NCBI RefSeq assembly: GCF_947507565.1 | Contig: NC_089190.1 | Location: 1,798,001 to 1,862,000 of the forward strand | Source: Oscarella lobularis | Taxonomy: Eukaryota; Porifera; Homoscleromorpha; Homosclerophorida; Oscarellidae | Length of the DNA stretch: 64,000 bases | Direction of reading: 5' to 3' | Shown: positions 1-10,705 of the stretch, one piece after another | Layout of the letters: every line of letters starts with the position of its first letter | Position numbering within the stretch: the stretch's first letter is position 1 | Position numbers and translations under genes: made by a program | Notes under the pieces: generated by a model | The model's input: the letters and a program-made list of their open reading frames with translations, nothing else | Told to the model about the DNA's origin: nothing | Database searches by the model: none

Positions 1-1330
1 TCTTTCATTCGGTTTTGCTCAAGTACAAATATGTTGCTCTATTTCGCGAACGGCTCGACGGTTCTTTGAGAGGAATGCTTCTCATAGACAAAGATGAAGG
101 GCAGATAAAGAACGGAAGAAAGTACAATTGCATCAAGGTAAAAATATTCCTCCTCAAAATCGAACAGAAAGCTAGCTCTTTTGCTTTTCAGATGGGTCTT
201 GCTTTGTTTACAACTAAATATCGCGGTGGTCCTCTACTGTATTTTGTAGCTGGCTACCATCTACTGAAAGGCTAGAACGCCAATGCTGTCTATATAGATA
301 TCCATTGATTTCCTATCTCCAGCGTTGCTTCTTCATCCCTTCACTCCCTTGTACGCAATGTACAAGTGCTTCAGTTACAAGAGCTACTTGGTACTCTCTA
401 CAAGGAAAGTAAATCAGTCATATGATGACCAGCTTTTGTTTAGGCAACTATAAGAACTTGTGCTGAAGTGAGAGATTTCGAGACGTTCACGTGTATGTCA
501 ACGCTGATATAATAGGTTTACCCAAGACACGATAAAGAGACGCCTGCATGGGAGAAAAGGTAAAGAATGAGCGCCAGCCCTAAGTTTTAATAGCACTGAG
601 GGACTCTCGTTTTCTCGTTGTATCGACAAGCATTATGAACGATTTTGGGCGATCCATTGCCGAGTCGGAAGGATCAAAATATGACGAGGACAGCTGTATT
701 ATCATTCGTGAAGTCGCTCGGCTTCATGTAAGTGACTTCCTGTTTTTTTCTAATTGTTTCAGCGTGACTCACCCGGACGGGTAGGATCACGCAGCGCCGG
801 ACACGCCCGACGCCCGAAAGAATCCTCACAGCAATTTTTTTCTCCAAGCTAATCCTGGCTGGAACAAAGTAGACGATTTTTTATATTTAAATAAGTACAG
901 GTGACTTTCATTTTTTTAGGGCCATTGCATGGTCATCCTCGCTCGGATAACGTGGGGAAGTTTGGCTGGGCTTGTTTTCCAGGCAATCAAACGACACTTT
1001 CGAGGCAAACAACCTGCTGCTTCGGTGAGAGTTTCAAAGACGAAAATTTGACCGTAGACTCATGAATCATTGAGTGATGATTTTAGGAAAGGACTAAGGT
1101 CAGTAGAGAAAAGCCAGCACTTCGTCGAAGCATGTCTCTCTCCGAGTCTCTTTCAAGCAAGTTAGTGAAAGTTTGGCTGACTGTCCATTCCTTCACTTTC
1201 CTTTTTTCTATTTATTAGACAGTACTATACGGTCGATCCGATTTGGTGTCCTCGCGACAACAGCTTGCCTCTCATTTCTCAGTCGCCAAAAGACGTCGAT
1301 TATTCTCTTTTGGACTTTCCAGATCTATAG
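1..1330 (+). CDS. Uncharacterised membrane-protein family, copy 1 (5' end outside window)
   Basis: This is the first of three tandem paralogues, and its 5' end lies before the window. By alignment with the next two copies, the exons read: a block around ALFRERLDGSLRG near 50-140, the exon with YRGGPLLY near 190-270, an exon with LLLHPFTPLYAMYKCFSYK near 325-408, YPRHDKETPAWEK near 513-560, an acidic exon with SKYDEDSC near 635-727, the NPGW exon near 790-880, and a hydrophobic exon starting GHCMVILARITWG near 920-1024. A basic Ser-rich exon and a last exon ending DYSLLDFPDL at 1328-1330 follow. Introns are about 45-70 bp. I do not recognise the family. The conserved GSLRG, YRGGP and YPR-x-DKE-TP-x-WEK blocks are shared by all three copies. 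Function is unknown. It may act in a membrane, because copies 2 and 3 start with hydrophobic helices. Confidence 0.6.
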
Positions 1331-1571
1331 ACTTCAAGTGCTTGCTTTCTGACTTTGTTGTTGTGAGCCCTTCTCTCCAAGGCAACGGTAACAATGACCC
1401 TTGACACTTTTGACAAGTACAGTTCTATGTACGGTTTCATTGACCTTCTCCTGTTCCTGTACCACGACGCGCTTGCCGCGAATTAGTGACGTCACGAAAT
1501 CCACAGAGTAAGAGGTCGCACGTTCGTCGCCTGGCACTAGCAGTCGCTCTATTGACAACATCGTCTCTGCC

Positions 1572-3390
1572 ATGAATCTCTTTCTTCCCGATTGGCTGGT
1601 TGCTGTTCTTCTAGTGGTCCTTCCGCTTCTATATCTATTCCGAAAGGTTCGCGACGCGCCCGCCTCTTCTGCTTTCGTTGCGTCTATTCTCTCCCGTTTT
1701 AGACGCTCCAAGAACTCTTTATCCTTTGGGTTGTCGCGCGCGGATTCAAGTAAGCCGGCCCTGCTGGACGTTCAGTGTGCCTGATTCCTGCGGTCGTATC
1801 ATGATAGGAATCGAAAGAGCAAACGCAACCAGAATCTTCACTCGTACATTTGCCGAACGGACCAACTCGATTCGGTGAGATAGAGACGCGATTGGAGCGT
1901 AAGTTTCAGTGCTTATGCGTACATCCGGCGTGCAGCCACCCCGAGTACGTAATAACAGCCTCAGTAGGCCGTAGAGACAGACTTTTTTGGCTAACCACCG
2001 TCCGTACTTAATTCGTTATCTAATAGCAGTTTCTCTTTGGCAGTTTGCCGTTTCAGAATTGTGGACGTTCATCAATCAAATGATGGCTGCCGATAATGAC
2101 ACCGCCGGATCGTACGTCATATCTCGCCCTGGTACATACCGGTCTATAATTGGATTTCGAATAGGATCGAAGCTACTCACGCAGCTATTCTCGCGTACAA
2201 GTACGTCGCGCTATTTCGCGAACGTCAGGACGGCTCTCTGCGCGGGTTGTTTTTTGTCGACGTGAAAACCGATTTGAAGCGAGAGGGCAAGCGATACAAT
2301 CTAATTCGAGTAAGAACATGACTATTTGCGGTCCGCACGTTTAAAAATGATATGCCCATGTAGTTGGGTGGCCTACTATTCCGCAGTGAATACCGCGGAG
2401 GTCCTTTGATGTATGCCGTAGCTAGTGCGCTCTGTTTTCAGTGTAAGGAAGGATTGACTTTGCGTGCCTATCTTCTGGGCTTCCTTACTGACATACTACG
2501 CCTGTCTAGGTATGCTAACTCATCCTCTGACCCCTCTCTATATAATCTTCAAGACATTCAGTTACAAAAGCTATAGAGTGCGTAATACCATTAATTAATT
2601 AATTAATCAAATACGTTTTAATAAACCTTTACGGTTTTTAGCTGGCTGCCCAGATAATTGACTTCACCTATCCTCGGTATAACAAAGAGACGCCCAAATG
2701 GGAAAAACAGTAAAAATTTCTGTTTTGTCTGGTTAGCGCTTTAACTATTTGCTTCTAAGTTTATTAGACGAATTGGGTCATAGTTATGAATCCGATGACA
2801 CTAAATATTATCCGGAAACAAATATTCTTCATCGACGTGTCAATCACATGGCACAACACGCAGTTGCCGACAATTTGAATTTCCATGACAATCCTCACGT
2901 GCAGTTCTTTTATGAAAGAAACCCAAACTGGCGAGAAGTATAATAAACTGAACTCGAAACAGAGGAAAGTATATTTAATTCTGTTTCCTAAGGGCGACTG
3001 CCTCGTTGTTGTTTCGCGGATAACGTGGATGGGATTAATGAACATGGTTTTACAGTCGTTCAAACGAGCATTTTTTCAGACGAAAAGGCGTGATGCTACT
3101 GCACCTGCCGCAGCGGTGGCGAAAGCTAAGCCACAGATGAATCGCCGTGGTTCCTTGGCACCTGATCCATCAAAACGAAAATTATTGCGAAGACTGACAA
3201 CGCGTGCAGCACTAAAGGACATCTACTCAAGCAGGTACTGCTGCTGCAAAAAAATAGTATTTGTATTTGTTATTTCTATTGTAAAAGATTCATCGACAAG
3301 AAGGCTCACGTGTCAAGAGGATCACTTACAATAGACGAAGTTCCAAATAATCTAAATTTTGACGAAGTTGACATACCGTCACCAATATAG
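1572..3390 (+). CDS. Uncharacterised membrane-protein family, copy 2 (complete)
   Basis: This is the most complete copy of the local family, at about 380 residues when spliced. The first exon (1572-1646) encodes a hydrophobic helix, LPDWLVAVLLVVLPLLYLF. A second hydrophobic stretch follows (LQELFILWVVA), then a soluble part with YICRTDQ, ALFRERQDGSLRG, YRGGPLMY, THPLTPLY, YPRYNKETPKWEK and ERNPNW. A further hydrophobic segment is DCLVVVSRITWMGLMNMV. The C-terminal tail is basic and acidic and ends in DIPSPI. Each exon-exon join was checked against copies 1 and 3. The intron at 2938-2994 is only 57 bp; its counterpart in the broken fourth copy holds the minisatellite. The join before the YESDD exon is uncertain. 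The ATG at 1572 is chosen because it begins the hydrophobic helix directly. Function is not known. Confidence 0.65.
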
Positions 3391-3497
3391 AGCGTTAGCT
3401 AAAAAGATTATCCACTGATACACTGTAATGTAATATATGGCGGAACTTCCCGGGAAGAGAGGCGTTCCTTTAGTTGCGCTTGCGCGAGTCTGTTCAG

Positions 3498-5016
3498 ATG
3501 GAACGATTGTTTGCTCTCTTTCTCGCAAGCGAGGGTCTTATCGCCGTCTGTGCGATCACGTTGGCCTTAGTCTACTTCTATTGGGACGTGAGTCTCGTGC
3601 CGGCGCGAAAAGAAACAACTGAAATCTTTCTCGATCTCTCTCTCGTAGTCGCTTTTCGCTCTTCTCCTTGCTTACAGCGCTAGTCGCGGATACGAAAATC
3701 CTACGACGAAGAAGAGAGAGCATCTTTGTTGCTACATCTGTCATCCGGAGAATCTCGACCAGGTCAGAGAATCGGATGCACTCTGTACTGTCTCTTTTAG
3801 GGCCTCCTTTATCTGGCGCTTTACTGTAGATCTCTTACGAACAACTCTACAGTCTTGGAAAACATTCCATGCCCGTTCCAACGTAAGCCTCTCGGCCTAA
3901 GAGAGTAGGCCAGACTCTCTCAGCGCGCTGGGAAACGAGAGCTCGTCTGGCACGCTCCTCCCACTACGTCCCTCACGTGTTCGTGATCTCATATTATAGG
4001 GTGACCGATTTTGTGGCCTACGCAAAGCTTTATAGCCGTGCGGCGATTTTCCGATGTCGCAAGACGGGCACTCTGCAGGGAATCATCCTCTGGAACTTGG
4101 ATGAAAATGCAACGGAGGGAGATAGAACGTACACTTGTATTCGAGTAATCTAATAGTCCATCGGATCCTACTGGCTTTGACGTCCGGCTATGATCTAGTT
4201 TGGGGGAATGATCTTTCGGCATTCTCTGCAAATGCGTTGGTTCAAGCTTGTCTGCTTCGCATACGTTTTCAAAGGTGTTTTGGGTATGATTCATGCGACA
4301 TGTTTTGACTTTTTGACGGTATTAGTTTGGTTATTCAATCCCTTCGTGCCTCTCGTGTTCACTTTTCTCTGCAAAAGGTCATCATTGTATACAGTAAGAA
4401 AACCCTTTATTTTGTCTCTAATTTAAAAAGATAATCAATTATCATAGACTTTGATAAAGATGACTGAAAGGGTGCTTTTATTAATAATCAATAAGTAAGG
4501 CGACGCTGTCAAGCGTTGTTTTTATTTAGATGTATCCTCGTTTTGATGCCGATATTCCTTCATGGGAAAAAAGGTGGCGCTTTATAGGATTGGTTCTGTC
4601 TCTATTACTATTGTTTTTGCGTGTCTAGCCTCATTGATCAATGTGGTCAAATGCTTGCAACCACCGTCGGCTCTGGTATGTACGATCCAGAAACGTGCAT
4701 TGCATCTCTCAGCAGACTTAGGCCGAATTTCACGGAAGATTGGGTATGCAATAATTTATCGCTTCAATTTTGACTAAAAAAGCCGTCATGGCGGTGGTAT
4801 AAGGTTGAGCCAACTGAAAAAGAAGTGGAGTCTAGCGAGGATCCTCACCTAAAGTATTACTTCAACTTAGGAGTTAGAGATATGGTGAGAAAGTTCCTAA
4901 GAGGAGGCATAGAATATTAAATTCCGTTGTACCTTTAGGCAAAAGCTCTTATTTGCATTTTACGGATTGACAAACGATTTTTGTTGCGTTCGTTTCTGAA
5001 AGTATTTTGGAAGTGA
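3498..5016 (+). CDS. Uncharacterised membrane-protein family, copy 3 (diverged)
   Basis: The third tandem copy starts about 107 bp after the stop of copy 2. It opens with a hydrophobic helix (MERLFALFLA, then GLIAVCAITLALVYFYW), then a second one (SLFALLLAYSA). It shares the CYICHPENLDQ, IFRCRKTGTLQG, MYPRFDADIPSWEK and YDPETC blocks. It has lost the YRGGP signature: the equivalent exon reads FGGMIFRHSLQMRWF. The last exon I can support encodes AKALICILRIDKRF and stops at 5014-5016. The long basic tail of copies 1 and 2 is absent, so the gene may be shortened or use a later exon that I cannot see. Splicing was done by alignment to its neighbours. Function is unknown. Divergence is much greater than between copy 2 and the broken fourth copy. 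Confidence 0.5.
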
Positions 5017-5504
5017 TTTTTAGTACGTGGCAGCCTGCACGATTACAGTAGTCACCGTCAGTAAATTTTACGATGAAGACCAAATTCTTTCTACACTGTC
5101 CTATCCGACACTGCCGACACCCGTGCAAACTACATCAATTAATTAATTATTTTACGCGTAGAAACGCATACGGGTTTGCATAAAAAATGATGAATGCAAG
5201 ATATAGCCTGGAAGTCAGCAGGATGCAACGCGCGAGTCGTTCGTTTTTGACAAACGAAGCTTTTTTGCTGCCCAAACGCTCGCAAGACACGTCGAGAAGA
5301 ACGAAAACGCCGGTTAGGACTCTAACGACTGGATGGCGACATCGACGAGCGGCGAACGAAACGTTTATAGCGTGCGTTACACTAAACGATCGAATGGGTG
5401 CTAAAAAATCGTTTTGCAGGCGCATGCAATTACAAAACGAACGTCCAAAGAGCACGCAGTGTTTCTATACGGCCATGCCTTTCCACTGACATCATTTTCT
5501 CGCG
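5017..5504. other. Intergenic, nothing recognised
   Basis: This stretch follows the last gene of the tandem family. Short open frames of 64-102 codons occur on both strands over 5147-5595, but they overlap each other and show no domain, no start context and no copy elsewhere in the window. I regard them as chance frames. No tRNA or other RNA is seen. Confidence 0.5.
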
Positions 5505-5819
5505 TCAGCCTATCGAAAAAAAGCGCTGACGTTGTTCGATCGAGAAATCGGCGCTTTTCCTCGAACAGAGTACCTAAAAACAAGAGAGAAAACACTGACG
5601 CTGCTCGGAGCGATCGACGCTTTTGCTCTCGAGCAAAGTGCCTAAAAACAAGAAAAAACGCTGACGCTGCTTTCTTCGAACGAAGGACGTTGTTCGATCG
5701 AGAAATCGGCGCTTTTAATTCCTCGAACAGAGTACCTAAAACAAGAGATAAAACGCTGACGCTGCTCGATCGAGCGATCGACGCTTTTGCTCTCGAACAA
5801 AGTGCCTATAAAAACAAGA
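5505..5819. repeat. Tandem imperfect repeat containing 'gctgacgctgctcgatcga'
   Basis: Several copies of a roughly 60-120 bp unit run through this stretch. Each contains a variant of 'acgctgacgctgct', a self-complementary 'tcgatcga' core, 'cgacgcttttgctctcga' and 'gtgcctaaaaacaag'. Copies alternate between a form with 'gaaatcggcgc' and one with 'gatcgacgc'. A single unit with the same 'gctgacgctgctttcttcgaacgaag' body recurs at about 13400-13435. The unit is therefore dispersed as well as tandem. No coding role is supported. Confidence 0.7.
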
Positions 5820-6070
5820 ACAAGTTTTAGTTTGGAAAAATGTCTCGGTGTGTCTTGCATGAAATTGCAGGTGTAACAGTAAAATATAAAGCAGAGGCAA
5901 CGTGAAGGAAAAAAGAGAAGGGCGCTTAATGGTGATGATGATGAATATTATCATCGATGATCAAGTATTCTTCTCTTCCTCAATCATACAGATTGATCAC
6001 GCCTTTGCATTTCATTTAACTGTTACAAATGCAAGACGGTATGTTGTGGGTTTTTAGAGCAGGAGTTTTA
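5820..6070 (+). repeat. Dispersed repeat of about 251 bp, copy 1
   Basis: This segment begins 'acaagttttagtttggaaaa' and ends 'aggagtttta'. It recurs almost unchanged at 10306-10557, with a few substitutions and single-base indels. Both copies carry 'gatgatgatgaatattatca' followed by an ATCGATGAT palindrome. The flanking DNA differs, which fits a mobile or duplicated unit such as a short non-autonomous element. No clear terminal inverted repeat or target-site duplication is visible. Confidence 0.8.
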
Positions 6071-6127
6071 CAGGGTTCTGCCGAGAATATTTTTAGTGTG
6101 GGAAGAAGGTATGGAAGGATAGATAAA

Positions 6128-6445
6128 ATACGCAATTTTAAAAAAAGTCCGAGACAATTTTAAAAATCGTCAAAGACAATTTTAAAATGGTCCTAGGCAA
6201 TTTAAAAAATTTCTTAAAACGATTTTTAAAATTGTCTTGGACCATTTTTAAAACTGTTTTGACGATTTTTAAATTTTTTAAATTGTCTCAGGACAATTTT
6301 AAAAATTGTTCCAAGACAATTTTAAAGGATTGTCTTGGAACAATTTTTAAAATTGTCCTGAGACAATTTTAGACTTGTCTTGGGACAATTTTTAGAATTG
6401 TCTGGGGACAATCTTTAGAAATGTCTGGGGACAATCTTTAGAAAT
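6128..6445. repeat. AT-rich hairpin array, left flank of the satellite
   Basis: Repeated variants of 'gacaattttaaaaattgtc' and 'cttggaacaatttttaaaat' fill this stretch. Many form short inverted repeats around a TTTAAA centre. The last units change to 'gtctggggacaatctttagaa' before the satellite begins. Related units reappear at about 8652-8760 on the far side of the satellite. The satellite therefore lies inside, or replaced part of, an older hairpin-forming array. Confidence 0.75.
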
Positions 6446-6451
6446 GTCTTG

Positions 6452-8645
6452 AGATCTACGAATCTACGATCTACGAATCTACGATCTACAAATCTACAAA
6501 TCTACGATCTATATTTACAATCTACAAATCTAACGATCTACAAATCTACAATCTACAAATCTACGATCTACGAATCTACGATCTACGAATCTACGATCTA
6601 CAAATGTACAAATCTACGATCTATATTTACAATCTACAAATCTAACGATCTACAAATCTACAATCTACAAATCTACGATCTACGAATCTACGATCTACGA
6701 ATCTACAATCTACGAATCTAACGATCTACAAATCTACAATCTACAAATCTACGATCTACAAATCTACGATCTACGATCTACGAATCTACAATCTACAAAT
6801 CTAAAAATCTACGATCTACGAATCTACGATCTACAATCTACAAATCTAACGATCTACAAATCTACAAATCTACAAATCTACAATCTACGATCTACAATCT
6901 ACAAATCTACGATCTACAATCTATAATCTACAAATCTACGAATCTACGATCTACAAATCTACGATCTACAAATCTACAATCTACAAATCGAAGCTACAAA
7001 TCTACAAAATCGAAGCTACGAATCTACAAATCTACGAATCTACAAATCTACAAATCTACAAATCGAAGCTACAAATCTACTACAAATCTACGATCTACGA
7101 ATCTACAATCTACAAATCTACAATCTACGAATTTACGATCTACAATCTACAAATCTAAAAATCTACAATCTATAATCTACAAATCTACGAATCTACGATC
7201 TACAAATCTACGATCTATAATCTACAAATCGAAGCTACAAATCTACGAATCTACAAATCTACAAATCTACTACAAATCTACGATCTACGAATCTACGATC
7301 TACGAATCTACGATCTACGAATCTACTATCTACAAATCTACAAATCTACGAATCTACAAATCTACAATCTACGAATCTACTATCTACAAATCTACAAATC
7401 TACGAATCTACAAATCTACAATCTACAAAACTACAAATCTACGAATCTACAAATCTACTAATCTACGAATCTACAAATCTACGATCTACGAATCTACGAT
7501 CTACGAATCTACAATCTACAAATCTACAAATCTACAATCTACGAATCTACGATCTACGAATCTACGATCTACGAATCTACAATCTACAAATCTACAAATC
7601 TACGAATCTACGATCTACGAATCTACGATCTACAAATGTACAAATCTACGATCTATATTTACAATCTACAAATCTAACGATCTACAAATCTACAATCTAC
7701 AAATCTACGATCTACGAATCTACGATCTACGAATCTACAATCTACGAATCTAACGATCTACAAATCTACAATCTACAAATCTACGATCTACAAATCTACG
7801 ATCTACGATCTACGAATCTACAATCTACAAATCTAAAAATCTACGATCTACGAATCTACGATCTACAATCTACAAATCTAACGATCTACAAATCTACAAA
7901 TCTACAAATCTACAATCTACGATCTACAATCTACAAATCTACGATCTACAATCTATAATCTACAAATCTACGAATCTACGATCTACAAATCTACGATCTA
8001 CAAATCTACAATCTACAAATCGAAGCTACAAATCTACAAAATCGAAGCTACGAATCTACAAATCTACGAATCTACAAATCTACAAATCTACAAATCGAAG
8101 CTACAAATCTACTACAAATCTACGATCTACGAATCTACAATCTACAAATCTACAATCTACGAATTTACGATCTACAATCTACAAATCTAAAAATCTACAA
8201 TCTATAATCTACAAATCTACGAATCTACGATCTACAAATCTACGATCTATAATCTACAAATCGAAGCTACAAATCTACGAATCTACAAATCTACAAATCT
8301 ACTACAAATCTACGATCTACGAATCTACGATCTACGAATCTACGATCTACGAATCTACTATCTACAAATCTACAAATCTACGAATCTACAAATCTACAAT
8401 CTACGAATCTACTATCTACAAATCTACAAATCTACGAATCTACAAATCTACAATCTACAAAACTACAAATCTACGAATCTACAAATCTACTAATCTACGA
8501 ATCTACAAATCTACGATCTACGAATCTACGATCTACGAATCTACAATCTACAAATCTACAAATCTACAATCTACGAATCTACGATCTACGAATCTACAAT
8601 CTACGAATCTACAAATCTACAATCTACAAATCTACAATCTACCTA
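6452..8645. repeat. Satellite of 'ctacaaat / ctacgatctacgaat' units with 1,032-bp higher-order period
   Basis: About 2.2 kb consists of short words such as 'ctacaaat', 'ctacgaat' and 'ctacgat'. Rare variants act as markers: 'caaatgtacaaat' occurs at 6601 and 7633, and 'gaatttacg' at 7129 and 8161. Both pairs are exactly 1,032 bp apart, so nearly half the array is one long tandem duplication. A smaller duplication of about 112 bp is marked by 'atatttac' at 6511 and 6623. Open frames through it (repeating Leu-Arg-Ser-Thr-Asn) come from the repeat and are not a gene. Confidence 0.9.
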
Positions 8646-8651
8646 CCATCT

Positions 8652-8762
8652 AATTTTTCTTGGGACAATTTTTAAAATTGTCTTGGACCATTTATAAAAT
8701 CGTCTTGGACCATTTTTAAAATTGTCTTGGACCATTTTAAAAATTGTCTTGGACGGTTGTTT
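8652..8762. repeat. AT-rich hairpin array, right flank of the satellite
   Basis: Four or five units of the type 'gtcttggaccatttttaaaa' match units at 6230-6330 on the other side of the satellite. They mark the right boundary of the satellite block. Confidence 0.7.
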
Positions 8763-9305
8763 TGGACGATGTACCCGGCAGTAATTATTGCAAGCTACGG
8801 GCTGTCATAACGTTATAGTAGTATGGGTCGGCGATAGGCGAGTAAGGGTCGGGGCCGACCCATGCCGACCCATGTGGGCAGAACCCTGGTTTTAGTGGGC
8901 CCCCTCAAAGGGATACAATGAACGGAATTGGCCCCACCTGCAGAACCCCAATCTAACATGTATACTTACGGTATTCCGCCTCACTGAGGTCTTCTGCTTT
9001 TAGAGATCCGACTGCGGCTATTAAATAATTATCAGACATAAAACAGCCTTTGCAATATGAGTGGTACCTTCCCACTCCTCTTCACCGAAGTTATCGTTTT
9101 CATAATCTTTATTAATAATGGCAGAAAGTATATATAATAAAATCCCGTTGAATTGACTTATAGAGGTTACCGGGATCCGCGGGCGCGGCAGGAAGAGCGG
9201 CGGCAGCGCCTAATGACATGCAGAAAGTGTTTACAAATGTAAATTGTATTCCACTAAGAGTTTACCGGTTTCCTCAGCCTCTTCAACTATTGCTTCTGGG
9301 ATCCC
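8763..9305. other. Intergenic, with a short repeated G/C-rich word
   Basis: No gene is seen. At about 8848-8863 'gggtcgg' and 'ccgaccc' form a 7-bp stem with a tiny loop, followed by two more 'ccgacccatg' words. The 27-bp word beginning 'ttttagtgggccccctcaaa' at 8890-8916 recurs at 10553-10579, directly after the second copy of the 251-bp dispersed repeat. The region around 8763-8916 may therefore be a remnant of the same repeat family. Confidence 0.45.
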
Positions 9306-9545
9306 TAACGCACAAAACGTGATACGCTCGATTACGAATGCATGCACCGTGCATGCATGCAATGCACCTGTTGGCAGAGGAAATTCAGCGGCTTCCTCAT
9401 CTGACGGCACCTCCCAACTCTCTATACCGCGCAGAACGTGAAACGTTTGATTACAAACACATGCAGTGTAAGATGCACCTGTCAGCGAACGAGGTTCTTC
9501 ATCTGATGACGTACGACTCTCTAGCGCACACCTCATCTAAGGAGA
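9306..9545. repeat. Two imperfect direct copies of a ~121-bp unit
   Basis: Copy one begins near 9309 ('cgcacaaaacgtgatacgct') and copy two near 9429 ('cgcagaacgtgaaacgtttg'). Each continues through 'gattac', a run of 'atgca' words, 'atgcacctgt' and 'ctcatctgacg / catctgatgacg'. Frames on both strands are partly open (up to 101 codons), but the duplication explains this and no domain is visible. Confidence 0.6.
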
Positions 9546-9790
9546 GAGCATGGACGTAATATAATTAGTGATTATTAGAGTATTTATGAGCGTCTTAAGT
9601 AATCCTTTAACTGGCCTACCTCTCCTCCCCCAGCTGCGCCCTCTTCACCGCTCCAGCTCCACATCTAAGGAGAGAGCATGGACGTAATTAATTAGTGATT
9701 ATTAACTGGCCTACCTCTGCTCCTCCTCCCCCAGCTTCATCGCGCCCCATCTAAGGAGATGGAGAGATAATATAATTAGTGATTATTAGA
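9530..9790. repeat. Three copies of a ~40-bp word
   Basis: A word containing 'catctaaggagagagcatgg', followed by 'taat...ttagtgattatta', occurs near 9533, 9662 and 9748 (the last shortened). The spacers are CT-rich. Confidence 0.6.
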
Positions 9791-10305
9791 GTATTTTTGA
9801 GTGTCTTACGTCACTCCTTAACCGTTCAATCTCGTCGTCCTTCATCCCCAGTTCTCTGTCCTTCGCCTTCAACTAAAAAGCGATTATTTGACAAAAGTAG
9901 TATTTATGGGCGTCTTACGTCATTCTCTAGCCCTTTGATCTCGTTTTCCTTCATCCCTAGCTCTCTCTCCTTCACCTTCAACTAAAAAGCGATTATTTGA
10001 CAAACGTAGTATTTATGAGCGTCTTACGTCTTTCTTCATCCTCTCCATCTCTTCAGCCATCCTCTCCATCTCTTCATTCTTCTCCTTTAACTAAAAAGCG
10101 ATTATTTGACAAAAGTAGTATTTATGGGCGTCTTACGTCATTCTCTAGCCCTTTGATCTCGTTTTCCTTCATCCCTAGCTCTCTCTCCTTCACCTTCAAC
10201 TAAAAAGCGATTATTTGACAAACGTAGTATTTATGAGTGTCTTACGTCTTTCTTCATCCCCTCCATCTCCATCCTCCCCATCTCTTCATCCTTCTCCTTT
10301 AACTA
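9791..10305. repeat. Tandem repeat with 109-bp period
   Basis: The marker 'ctaaaaagcgattatttgac' occurs at 9873, 9982, 10091 and 10200, exactly 109 bp apart each time. Alternate units resemble each other most ('tttatgggcgtcttacgtca' against 'tttatgagcgtcttacgtct'), so the true higher-order unit is about 218 bp. The spacers are pyrimidine-rich. The 68-codon frames at 9779 and 9997 end in identical sequence only because of the repeat. Confidence 0.85.
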
Positions 10306-10557
10306 ACAAGTTTTAGTTTGGAAAAATGTCTCGGTTTGTCTTGCATGAAATTGCAGGTGTAACAGTAAAATATAAAGCAGAGTGCAACGTGAAGGAAAAA
10401 AAGAGAAGGGTACTTGATGGTGATGATGATGAATATTATCATCGATGATCAAGTATTCTTCTCTTCCTCAATCATACAGATTGATCACGCCTTTACATTT
10501 CATTTTACTGCTACAAACCAAGACCGTATGTTGTGGGTTTTTAGAGCAGGAGTTTTA
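10306..10557 (+). repeat. Dispersed repeat of about 252 bp, copy 2
   Basis: This is a near-identical second copy of the segment at 5820-6070, in the same orientation. It is followed immediately by 'tttagtgggccccctcaaag', which also occurs at 8890. The stretch 10580-10705 after it holds nothing I can identify. Confidence 0.8.
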
Positions 10558-10705
10558 GTGGGCCCCCTCAAAGGGATACCCGTTTGTTTCCGAAGGGCGG
10601 GGTTATAAAAAGGTTGGCGGACAGGCAGCAGGCGGAAAACCTGGAACGATGGCTTGAAAATTCATGGATGCGAGCAAAAGTGGTGTTGAAAGAAGTACAG
10701 TGCGC

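Noticed and set aside
6449-6721. 90-codon frame of Leu-Arg-Ser-Thr-Asn repeats
   Set aside because: It is produced by the 'ctacgaat' satellite words.
9231-9559. Small protein gene (101 codons minus, 73 codons plus)
   Set aside because: The frames lie over two copies of a 121-bp repeat and show no codon bias or domain.
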